Below are positions 13,196 to 22,866 of a stretch of DNA of 64,000 bases, piece after piece. The position numbers were made by a program, and so were the translations under genes. The notes below the pieces were generated by a model that saw only the letters and a list, made by a program, of their open reading frames with translations, was not told the DNA's origin and searched no databases. The stretch lies in NCBI GenBank assembly GCA_951802425.1, contig OX637798.1:1178001-1242000 (forward strand), given 5' to 3'. How positions within the stretch are numbered: position 1 is the stretch's first letter; each line of letters begins with the position of its first letter. The stretch is from Clavaria fumosa (Eukaryota; Basidiomycota; Agaricomycetes; Agaricales; Clavariaceae).

Positions 13196-14067
13196 ATGAC
13201 CTCGGACGCTTTTCGCGACGGAGACTTCTACTGGGAGACCGTCGTCTTCCTTGTAAGCTCTGACCTTACCGAGTCCTTACACCAATGAAATAGTCCTCTA
13301 GGTTGGAGAACGCCTGTTTAAGGTGCCTAAACAGCATTTCATGTGCTCTGATATATTCAGCACAACGTTCAGTTTACCATCCGGTGAACTTGAAGCTGAA
13401 GGTAAATCCGACGAACGTCCTTTCGTCTTGCATGGCATCGAAGCAGACGACTTTCATGCCCTACTCAAGGTCATGTTCCCGACGTGAGCGGCTTCAGCAG
13501 CTTATCCACTGCAGCTACGTATTCACACTCTGTTCTGCCAGCGGACGGTCACCCACATCCACTATGTCTCGCGACGAGTGGATCTCAGCGCTCAGACTCT
13601 CCACCATGTGGGAATTCGGGACCATCCGCTCGCTCGCCATTCGCGAGCTAGCCCAATTCGCCCTAACTGCCGTTGATAAAGTGCACCTCGGGCGCTCCTG
13701 CAAGGTCCAGGAATGGCTCAGCGAGGGCCTCCTCAGCCTCGTGCAGCGCACACAGAGCCTCACGCTCGAGGAGATGCGAGATTGTGGCGAGGTTCTCGGC
13801 TGGGAACGCACCGCCCGCGTTTTGCGCCTCCGCGACGTCCTTGGCACCCGATCTCGCATCGAGATCCCCCGCGCCTGTGCTAGCCATCTCTGCATGAAGA
13901 CGGGCACTATGAACTTTTGCTGCACACGATGCGGCAACTGGGCCAAGGCGCAGCAACCCTTGCTTCTCGAGCTGAAGCATTACGAGAAAGAAATACGGGA
14001 AGAGTTCAGTGCGGATTTTGAGTCATCCTACTTCATTGGTCCCCAGGGAAATACTGGGGTTCCGTGA
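13196..14067 (+). CDS. BTB/POZ domain protein
   Basis: Agaricomycete-type BTB protein of about 250 residues, probably a protein-interaction or Cullin-3 adaptor-like factor; its partner is unknown. Splicing out 13253-13301 and 13484-13541 gives the BTB core: DGDFYWETVVFL-VGERLFKVPKQHF, SDIFSTTFSL, then PFVLHGIEADDFHALLKVMFP, followed by a helical segment with DEWISALRLSTMWEF and IRSLAIREL. The C-terminal part has four Cys (CASHLC, CCTRC) that could bind metal but match no family I know. The ATG is 83 bp beyond the NUP192 start codon region, so the two genes are divergent neighbours sharing about 220 bp. Confidence 0.75.
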
Positions 14068-14314
14068 ACTGAGACACCTGAGGAAAGGGACAGACGTCGG
14101 GATCTGATGAGTTTTGTCCCACTCCCTGCCAGAGAATTGTCATTACTGGGGAGGAGTGACAACCGAGTTAGGTATAGTGTCTCTACCGTACAGATTAGGT
14201 GAGAGCCATCGTGGTATCGCAGTGTCCGAATACATTTTACAAGGGTAGTGCGGGCAATCTGCGACAGACTGTCCCAATTCCAATTGATAAGGCAAAGTCT
14301 TCCTCCTGGGCGTC

Positions 14315-15152
14315 TCATCTCGCAGAGCGCTCGTCATCGTCGTCGTCGCTGTCAGAGTCCAGCGACTCGTCTTCAGTGTTCCGTCCGTCTACTGCGCCAC
14401 ACGCCTGAGCCAAAACATCTAGCTCGTCCTCCTGGGTCGGCGGGAGCGCCAGAACGAGACGGAATGCGTCCTTGCCATTGAGATAGAAGCGATAAAGGCG
14501 CTTCTCCCGGATGAACCCGAGTGACTCGTACAACGATAACGCGGGATAGTTATCAAATTCCGTCTCCAGCACGACCTGCACAAGGACGGCGAGAGCAGAG
14601 AAAAGCACAGGTACCAGAGAGCACGAATGGGACTCCCGGACTAGAACAAGACACTCACCTCTTCAACGCCATGCAACTTCATTGCCTCAAGGGAGTGATT
14701 CACGAGCTCCGTAGCTGCCGAACGGAGTGAGGGAATGAGAGAACCGCTGGGAGGCAAGCGAACGACCACTAACCGATGCCGCGCTTGCGCCAACTCTTAT
14801 TCACGCTGAGCATAGCGATGTACCCTCTGGCGACATTGCGATGGAGACTTTGCTTGCACACGATGACTCCGACTGGCTCGTCACGCGACGACTCCGGACA
14901 GGCCTGCGTCGTGAATAAGAAGACGCAACGGACGAGCAGCGTGGGGCGCACCAAAAAGGAGAGGTATGGCCTTAGGGTAAGAGAGGCTGTCAGTGATTCC
15001 ACGGCGCTGACAATGAGGATCTGATCTGACCAGTTGTGCAGAAAGTATCGGTAGGTATAAATGACATACGGCTCGCTGAGCTCGTTCTGGACCAACGCCA
15101 TCACGTATGGCAGGTCTGATTCGCCTCGGTATCGTCTGTATAGGATGTGCAT
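14315..15152 (-). CDS. NAA30: N-alpha-acetyltransferase NAA30/MAK3 (NatC catalytic subunit)
   Basis: GNAT enzyme that acetylates N-termini starting with Met plus a hydrophobic residue, in the NatC complex. Exon 1 holds [21 protein letters not shown] and [11 protein letters not shown]; an intron of about 60 nt then restores WPYLSFLV before [18 protein letters not shown] and the acetyl-CoA loop WRKRGIG. Further introns lead to [19 protein letters not shown] and [21 protein letters not shown], then [15 protein letters not shown]. The tail is unusually acidic ([13 protein letters not shown]). Length and motif order fit MAK3. The start ATG at 15152 precedes [11 protein letters not shown]; the frame extends upstream but without homology. 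Confidence 0.87.
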
Positions 15153-15465
15153 CGTCCAAGGCAAGGAGGTGAAATATGTCGTGTGACCAAAACGACCAGG
15201 ATCACCAAGGCATTGCTGCTGAACCAGTCTTGATCCGTGATGATAGCATTCATTTGTAATCCAAAACCCGCTATCTAACCTTTGGCGCCAACGCTTATCT
15301 CTCCAATGCGCAAAGGGAGGCAGGTATAAATTAGTGACTATATAATAGATTTTCATTGTCGTTGAGGAATGAGGGAAAACCTTTCTATTAACATAACCGC
15401 TGCCTTCTTCTTATACAGTAGGGAGTGAGTATCGTAGGGACCAAGCCTTCCTCACCCACTATGCA

Positions 15466-18085
15466 TCACAACTCGTCGTGGCTACGGAGCGGTTCTTCAT
15501 CATAATCTGGGGATGGGGGTGAGTAGAGCTTAGAGGTGATCGGGTTAACAAGGCCTTGAATATCTAGAGAACCTCAACGTTTTAAAAAAAGAACGGCATA
15601 GGAAGAAAAGGGTAAGGCGAACCTGACAACTTCTCCTCGAGCTCCTCCACAGTAGCCGTGCTCCCGTGCGCGTCGATCCAGTCCGTCGAGTCCTTGATCC
15701 CAGCCAGGATAAGCTTCTTGTCTTCATCGCTGATCTTGCCTCCTAATCCATCCTGATCGGCCAACTGCGACTTCAGCCCATAGACAAACGACGAGAGCGA
15801 GTTGAGCGCCTCAATACGCTTGCGTTGAGCCTCGTCATCAGCCGCGAATTGCTCGGCTTCGCGGACCATCCTGTCGATCTCCTCCTGCGACAGTCTTCCT
15901 TTCTCGTTCGTGATAGTGATGGACTCGGACTTGCCGCTGTGGGTCACCAGGTTCAGTATTTGGAAGCAGAAAGGTAAGGAAGAAAATAGTGCCACGCACG
16001 TTCCCTTATCAGACGCGCCGACTTTCATGATACCATTGGCATCGATCTCGAATGTGACCTCGATTTGCGGGACACCTCGAGGTGCAGGGGGAATGCCAGA
16101 AAGCTCGAATTTACCGAGGAGATTGTTGTCCTTCGTCATTGAGCGCTCGCCCTCGAAAACTTGAATCAAGACAGTAGGCTGATTATCGGCGGCGGTCGAG
16201 AAGCTGGAGCAAGACAGATCAGCGAACGTGTCAAGAATGTGCATGTCAAAGCATGGACGTACATCTGGCTCTTTTTGGTGGGGATGACGGTGTTCCTCGG
16301 AATGAGTTTGGTGAAGACTCCTCCGGTGGTCTCGATGCCAAGGGTGAGAGGGCAGACGTCGACCAAAACGATCTCCTCAGTGCCCTGTTCGCCGGAAAGG
16401 ATACCACCCTGGACAGCTGCGCCATACGCCACCGCTTCATCGGGGTTGATTCCCTTCGAGGGCTCCTTGCCGTTGAAGAAGTCTTTGAGAAGCTGCTGAA
16501 CTTTTGGAATACGGGTGGAGCCGCCAACTAGAACGACCTGAGGCACGCGTAAAGAGTGAACAAAAAAGGCAGGGCAAAGAGGTTCGCGCACTACGTACCT
16601 CGTTGATATCTTCCTTCTTTACATTGGCGTCCTTGAGAACCTGCTCAACAGGCTTCATCGTCTTGCGGAAAAGGTCCATGTTCAGTTCCTCGAATTTGGC
16701 ACGAGTCAAAGTCTCCGAGAAATCGTTGCCGTTCTCAAAGCTCTCAATTTCGATCCTGGTGCTCTGCTGACTGCTAAGGGTCCTTTTCGCTTTTTCGACC
16801 TCTCTCTTTAGCTTGCCTAGAGCCCTGAGGTTGTCGGTCACATCGGTACCGGTCTTTCTCTTGTATAACTTGATGAAATAGTCGATGACGCGGTTGTCAA
16901 AGTCTTCACCACCAAGATGGGTATCACCAGCCGTAGCGAGCACTTCGAAAACGCCGTCGTCGATGGAGAGGAGGGACACATCGAACGTGCCACCACCGAG
17001 GTCATAGACGATAATCTGAGATTCCGCGCCTTTCTTGTTGAGACCGTACGCGATCGCAGCAGCGGTGGGCTCGTTGATGATTCTGAGCACGGTAAGGCCT
17101 GCAATCGTGCCAGCGTCTTTGGTAGCCTGCCTTTGGGCGTCGTTGAAATCTACATCACAGTCAGGAGCAGCCAGTAAAGAAAGCGAAAAATACCTACATG
17201 CTGGGACTGTGACGACAGCATGGGTAACCTTTTCGCCCAAATAAGCCTCCGCGGTCTCCTTCATCTTGCCCAAAACCATGGCACTGATTTCCTCAGGAGT
17301 CTAGGCGAGGGAATATCAGTTTTGAAACAAGCAAAATGTCAGTGTCGACACCTACAAAGTCACGCTCTTCACCCAAATGTCGGACGCTAACCACAGGTTT
17401 GCCATTCTTTTCCTTGAGAATGAAAGGCCAGTGTTTTACATCTCGCTTGACGTCGTCGTCGGTCATCTTGCGACCGATGAGACGCTTCGCGTCGAAAACG
17501 GTATTTCTAGGATTCGAGTGGAACGCATTTTTGGCACTATCTCCAACACTGCAAATCGGATTAGTTCAGAGCCATTCCGTGTGTAGAAACATAAAGTATA
17601 CTGACAGCCGCTCTTCGTCAGTGAAAGACACCCATGAAGGTGTTATCCGATGGCCTTGGTCGTTTGCGATGATTTCTACACGTCCACCTCGTTGGACTCT
17701 GAAAATGCCATCAATTATGGATGTCAAAATTGAGGCTTTGAGAAAGGGATGCATACCCAACACAGGAGTAGCTGGATGTGACGATCATTTTGTAGTCAGC
17801 TTCCATGTAGACGCAAAAATCAGGCTAATTTCACGGCACCACGTACGTTGTGCCCAAATCTACAACAGACAATCAGCTGAATATCACGACTGTTATGCGC
17901 TGTAAATGAAACGTACCGATACCGATGACTGTGCCAAATTCTTTCTTGGATCCAGCGCTTTCTTCCTCCGCATGCACAAAGGAAGGACACAAGCAAAGGA
18001 CGGCGGCAATGAGAAATAAGATAGAGAGGCTAGAAGAGATCCACGCAGACTGGCCGCGGGATGGGCGACGGGAAAGCCGTGTCAT
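15466..18085 (-). CDS. KAR2: ER-lumenal Hsp70 chaperone BiP/KAR2
   Basis: Binds nascent and unfolded proteins in the ER lumen and gates the Sec61 channel. The N-terminus has a signal peptide with hydrophobic core [13 protein letters not shown], cut near FVHA-EEE. Then follow the nucleotide-binding domain ([44 protein letters not shown] after splicing, [43 protein letters not shown]) and the substrate domain ([43 protein letters not shown]). The last exon, reached by an intron ending at 15507, encodes [13 protein letters not shown] and stop 15466-15468, so the retention signal is HDEL. At least six short introns interrupt the gene. The upstream region carries a TATA box and a UPRE-like palindrome. 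Confidence 0.96.
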
Positions 18086-18130
18086 GTTGAAGGGAATGGT
18101 TGAAGAGGAGATTGTCGAAGGCCGACGGTC

Positions 18131-18142
18131 CTTTATATTATT
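18131..18142 (-). promoter_or_regulatory. TATA-like element of the KAR2 promoter
   Basis: On the minus strand the stretch reads AATAATATAAAG, about 47-58 nt before the KAR2 ATG and directly downstream of the palindromic site at 18144-18163. Position and sequence fit a core promoter. Confidence 0.5.
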
Positions 18143-18143
18143 T

Positions 18144-18163
18144 ACACGTCACTTGCGACGTGT
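18144..18163 (-). promoter_or_regulatory. Palindromic UPRE/bZIP-like site upstream of KAR2
   Basis: Perfect inverted repeat ACACGTC-N6-GACGTGT. On the KAR2 strand the downstream half reads TGACGTGT, close to the ACGTG core bound by XBP1/HAC1-type bZIP factors of the unfolded protein response. It sits just upstream of the TATA-like element, where such sites act in yeast KAR2. Binding by a HAC1/Cib1-type factor is inferred. Confidence 0.55.
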
Positions 18164-18340
18164 CAAAGCAGAGCAAACGTGTCCGTGAGAACCTTTGTGA
18201 GACCATTATGTAATCCAAACTATTAGGTAATACCACAGTGGACATTCTCAGTCGGTCAGTGTGTACCGGGTCATGGAGTCCGTGGACCTCATAATTTCTC
18301 ACACTAAACATTTTGAGGTCCTGCTCTTCATGTAGCAGCA

Positions 18341-19850
18341 ATGCCCGAGGCAGAGGTCGTGGTCGCGTTCAAAGCTTGGCTGAGCTCACACACGGGTGGT
18401 TATTTTCACCCACAAGCAGTTTTTGTACCAGGCAAGAAGGGCTCAGTTCGGCGTTGATCTCTTTATCTGACCTATCTTAGGTCCCCAAGGCTTTGCAATC
18501 CACTCGAATGCCGCTTTGCCTCCAGACACCAAGCTTGTCTCTTGTCCATTCTCACTTGCAATTACACCCGAGGTTGCTGTCAAGGCGCTGCGCTCATTAG
18601 GCATCATACCCACTAATCAGAAACCATCCTGGACTGAGAAGCAGCTGATTTGCTCGTATATATGTCTCCATTGGATCCTGGGCGATTCGAGGTATGTCTA
18701 TGGGGTTGTCTCAAAAACAGGCAGCCGACGAGTGTTGTCAGATCAGATGTCTTGTTGCACGCCCCGTACTTCGCCACTTTCCCACCACCAGCCGCGCTTT
18801 TGACGCCTCTGCATTTCACATCTTCTGAGCTGGAAGCTTTCAAAGGCACAAATCTATATGGTGCAACTGCGGATCGCTCTCGGGCGTTGAATGAACAGTG
18901 GATTCAGTGCAGACAAGTACTAACACAGACGAACGAGTTGTGGGGCGTAGCGCTGACCTGGTCAGTTCCAGGTCATCACACCACTGCACCCCACGACTGT
19001 ACTTAGAAGAGATATCGGAGCTTAGGGATCGCTATCTAAGCGCGGCGACGTATCTCAGCTCTCGTGCATTTCCTTCGACGCTGCTCTCAAGCACTCCGTC
19101 TTTGGCGTCCACACCCAACTCATTCCCTGTCCTTCTTCCTGGAATAGACGCCTTAAATCATGCGCGAGGCCAAGCAGTAACCTGGCTCATCGACGAGGTT
19201 GGACCAGGCATAACATCATCTTTACAAAGTGGATTCTCCTCCCACGAGCTGAGCGTCTCCCTGGTTCTACACAACGCTGTCTTCAAAGGTCAAGAACTTT
19301 ACAACAACTATGGGCCAAAGCCGAATGCAGAATTGATTCTAGCCTACGGTTTCTCACTCCCCAAGAACCCGGATGACACAATTGTATTGCGGATCGGTGG
19401 TGGAGCGAGCCAGGGGAAACAGAGACAGGTCGGAAGGCAAGCCAGGGGCGCAGAGAACTTATGGTCGGAGCTAGTAGACTTCGTGAAGGAGGCCCAAGCT
19501 AACTCGGCGGAGGATTTGCAAGATTTTGAGCTCGAACTGGACTCGGCACAGATGCTTAGTGATATGGCGCTTCGTCTGATTGCCCGCCTGCCAGATTCTG
19601 GGGAGACTGCTCAACAGAGAGATATGAGGGTCGAGGTCCAGCACATGTGGACGGATTATTTGGAAGGTCCGTTTACTTAGATTCCATCAGGGACAAGCGG
19701 AGTTCTGATATAATGAACTGACAAGCAGGGCAAAGAACCATCTTAGAATCCGTGGTCGCGTACGCAGCTGAGAAGGAAATGCAAGCAATAGCAGCCGCTA
19801 GGGCACTTGGAATTGAGATAGTCATGGACGACGCGGAAGATTCACCGTAG
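18341..19850 (+). CDS. SET-domain protein lysine methyltransferase (RMS1/LSMT-like)
   Basis: Member of the SET family related to Rubisco LSMT, SETD3 and yeast Rkm/Rms1 enzymes; the substrate is unknown. After MPEAEVVVAFKAWLSSH the first intron (18432-18480) must use a GC donor to restore FVPGPQGFAIHSNAAL. SET motifs seen are GIDALNHARGQAVTW, LYNNYGPKPNAELILAYGF and an SSRAFPSTLL block. The C-terminus (after an intron starting in 19667) reads EGQRTILESVVAYAAEKEM and ends at TAG 19850. The junction near 18955-19010 is uncertain: the two open frames do not join by the most obvious donor. The catalytic Tyr of the NYGPK motif is present. Confidence 0.8.
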
Positions 19851-20052
19851 TCAGTCACGACCTACATGCAAATCCAGGTCCATGCGCAGACAGCGTTTAA
19901 CGCGCGAAATATGTCACTCGAAGAAGTTTATTACGCCTATCCCGAGGGAACTGCTGTGGTAATTTCTCTTCTGAATTTGTGCTCCATAAGACTTGAAGAT
20001 CATACGAAGCGACTACATAATTGCTACACATCGTGGGTTGGCAGTCAGTTAA
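19851..20052. other. Short intergenic region between convergent SET and FRA2 genes
   Basis: About 200 bp of AT-rich sequence holding the presumed 3' ends of two convergent genes. No further signal seen. Confidence 0.4.
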
Positions 20053-20503
20053 CTACTTGGTTGTTTCGTTCGCTTGTCTGGATACATAAGCGTTATATTC
20101 TTTTGGGGTGAAGAGTTTCTGGTTGTAGCACAAGTAAGATTTACTGCATCAAATATCCAGAGTGCTGCCTTACTTGTGAGAAGGCATGCATTTGCGCAAT
20201 TTGGTTGCTCAGCAAGTCGTTAACTGTTATTCATCAAATTAGTTTTACGGGTCAATGATGGAGCAGCCTCAACGTTTACCCATTCGATGCCTCGACAAAG
20301 TCGTTTTCCCTTCGAACACCTTGCCAGGGTTGTTAATCATGAGTCCGGTCGGCTCAGAGAGGTAAGAGATTCGAACACACCTGGCTTACGATAATGACGG
20401 AATACTTGTCGCCACATCCACTGGGTTCGTGTTTGATTTCGAGATGCTCGACCGCGATGCACTCGCGTATTCTTCCCTCCAGGTCGGTGCTGCTGACACC
20501 CAT
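20053..20503 (-). CDS. FRA2: BolA-like protein FRA2 (BOLA2 type)
   Basis: Small cytosolic protein that works with monothiol glutaredoxins to coordinate a 2Fe-2S cluster and signal iron status. Splicing three introns gives about 92 residues: MGVSSTDLEGRIRECIAVEH, then LEIKHEPSGCGDKYSVIIVSQ, FEGKTTLSRHRM, VNDLLSNQIAQMHAFSQ and KLFTPKEYNAYVSRQ, with stop at 20053-20055. The conserved Cys (SGCGD) and the His of QMHAF, the usual cluster ligands, are both present. Each join gives a canonical GT-AG intron and the expected family residue order, so the model is strong although no single open frame exceeds about 40 family residues. Start codon 20501-20503. Confidence 0.88.
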
Positions 20504-21131
20504 TTGAAGATTTGCAAAAGAGATGAGCGTCAAAAATAAGGCCTTGTTATTTGTACAGTAATCATTGAATGATCGATGATCGATAGTCTCTAGCAGAGGC
20601 AGTGCATAGCTGCATATCCTCAGGGTCAAGCGCTCAAGCGCTCAAGCTTCAGACAATATAGCAAAGTAGCAGGACCTGACTGTGTAGACTCGGATTTGCA
20701 GTCCTTTGCGCCATTTGTTATGAGAAGAGTGAATAAATGAATAACTTTATCCACATTGTTGTTCATTAGTACGAGAATACCTAAATCAGCCGTGCAGAGG
20801 GGCTCGACTCGTACTCGAGCCATACCACAGCATTTGACGATCGAGTCAATATGCAACGCCGCGTGCTGGGATCGAAATTCAGAGATATGTGTAAATCTGG
20901 CATGAAAAACATCATCAGCGGCAGGGCACTTGTCAAACACAAGGCTGAGAAGTCAGAACACACACGAATGCGCAATAGCGCATGGTGTGGGGTAAGCCGG
21001 ACATATATCAGACCGTTCGCGAGATGGCACACAGGGAGCATTCCAAACGGTCATATGGCCCCGGCAGCTCTCATCGCGCAAACAAGGGAACGAGTGTACT
21101 CACTTGATCAAGAGAATCAGAATTAATTGCT
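20504..21131. other. Intergenic region with no recognised gene
   Basis: Contains a minus-strand open frame (20626-20940) of 104 codons without family resemblance that I can see. It may be 5' sequence of FRA2 or noise. Confidence 0.35.
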
Positions 21132-22641
21132 TTAATCACTCTCGTCGTCGTCGTCGTCGTCTGTGACTTCATCACCGTCATGCAGCCCTGAGTGCCGGTC
21201 GTGTCCTTCGCGCCGCGCCCATGACCAACCATCCGTGTACGGAGTGACGCGCAATGGTAGGATCAGCGTATACAGAGGGCTAACCGTCGTGGAGTCAAAA
21301 ACCGCCCAAAGTAGACGTCGTGGCTGACTCACTATCCATCTTCCCACCCGACATTAAAGAATAATTGTAGATTCCTCAGTTTACTGTGTCTTGTTTGTCA
21401 AAAAAGAATCGTGACGATGAAGTTTGACGACTGACCCGAGATCGTATGAGTTGATGAATGCCTACAGAAATTCACGAGCGGATTTCAGTACGCTGAGGAT
21501 GCGGATTGAATAGCAACATCACCTGCCCGCGTTGACGCGCAATTGATCGATAAATCTCGTGGTCTTGTCTCTCCGTCGCCGTTTCTCCGGAAGCTATGCC
21601 CCATAGGTGCCAAACGAGCATGATCCCAACTACTAAACACATCACAGCACACAATATATACAATAGGAGATATAACCATTGGGGGACATGGTGCGACCAC
21701 AGCTGCTAAGCAGAAGTCGTGAGACAGAAGAGGAAATCGAAATTGTTGAGTCACCTCGGATGACATTCTCAGCAGGTCCCAGAACGGGCGAAAGCCTAGA
21801 ATCGCAAAGCAGGCAGTGGAGAGAACGAGATAGGATCTGGCTCAAAACTCAGTCCTGAATACCCTTCAAGTACGATGGATCGGGAGAACATACAGGAACA
21901 TTGTGAAGTGTCTTTCATTATAAATCCCGACGCATTGATTGATCCCTTTCAAGCCGTCAAGAGATGTAGTGTCGGCAAAATCAGTAACGCACACTGGTGT
22001 ACAACTTCAGTGGCGCTGCCAAATGTGGAGTCCAAGCCACTTACTGGGCAGTGATGATCATACTTGAGCACGCAACGGTTACATATTCGACAATGATGCG
22101 CTCTCTTGCAACAACGAACTTTCCTCAGTCGAAGGTTCGCCATGTATATATTGAAGATCACCTCTGGTCTCATAATCCTGCACCTCCGACACCTCGCTAC
22201 AGACGCTTTGGTGATCATTAGTTGTTCTTGCCTTGCCACGCTATCGCCAGACAAGTCGGATCTCCTGGCTCTCTTCGCCCATGTGAGGCCTTTGCCTTCA
22301 TGAAACGCAGGGCCCTCCACGAAGCCCGAGGGTACTGTGCAAACATAATAGTAGTGTAAGAAAAGGTTGAGGGCTATCAGCACGCATATGGGCGCAGCAA
22401 GGATGGGAAGCGAGACAGATGGCAAGACGACATCAACTGAAAATTAGAGCTGTGTCATTATACGTCAAGCCAAGGTTAGAACGGCCAACCACGCACAGAA
22501 GCACAATGCCCCAGCCGAGAGTAATAAGATGGTCACTGCCACGAAGAACTTGCCAGCGGCGCCAGTGAGTTTATCAGCGGTTCGCTCCAACCACTTAAAG
22601 CAACGAAAGACGTGTCGCGCATTACAGGGCATACAAGTCAT
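21132..22641 (-). CDS. DHHC palmitoyltransferase
   Basis: Membrane enzyme that S-acylates cysteines on cytosolic faces of membranes. TM1 is in FFVAVTILLLSAGALCFC and TM2 in ILAAPICVLIALNLFLHYYY. After an intron the cysteine-rich domain reads [30 protein letters not shown] with the DHHC core, followed by INQCVGIYNERHF, TM3 (YLVLSTACFAILGF) and TM4 (LYLLLYILCAVMCLVVGIML). The C-terminus has the family's short motif INSYDLGNLQLFFN, a PLYTLILPL segment and an Asp-rich tail (VTDDDDDESD), with stop at 21132-21134. At least seven introns. The start is taken at MTCMPCNARHVFRCF (22641); the frame is open upstream. The yeast-type orthologue cannot be fixed from here. Confidence 0.83.
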
Positions 22642-22866
22642 CAGAGCTCGCTGCACCTCTCCGTGACCGTACTCGATTGTCGAATTGGGGAGCGTGAGCG
22701 TGATAGTTAGGCTGCAGCGCCACCGCTGTTCCGTTGGGCAGCAACGCACAGCCTTGAGTAGTGTCGCGCTTAACATTGGCACATCGCCCTTTGTCCTGAG
22801 TTTTGCTCAAGGTCTTAATTCTTAGTCGTTCAGAGCCCTACCAGGTCGTGTGCCACGGTCTTGGCG

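Noticed and set aside
15910..17280. Plus-strand open frames opposite the BiP gene
   Set aside because: Typical antisense shadows of a highly biased, conserved coding sequence.
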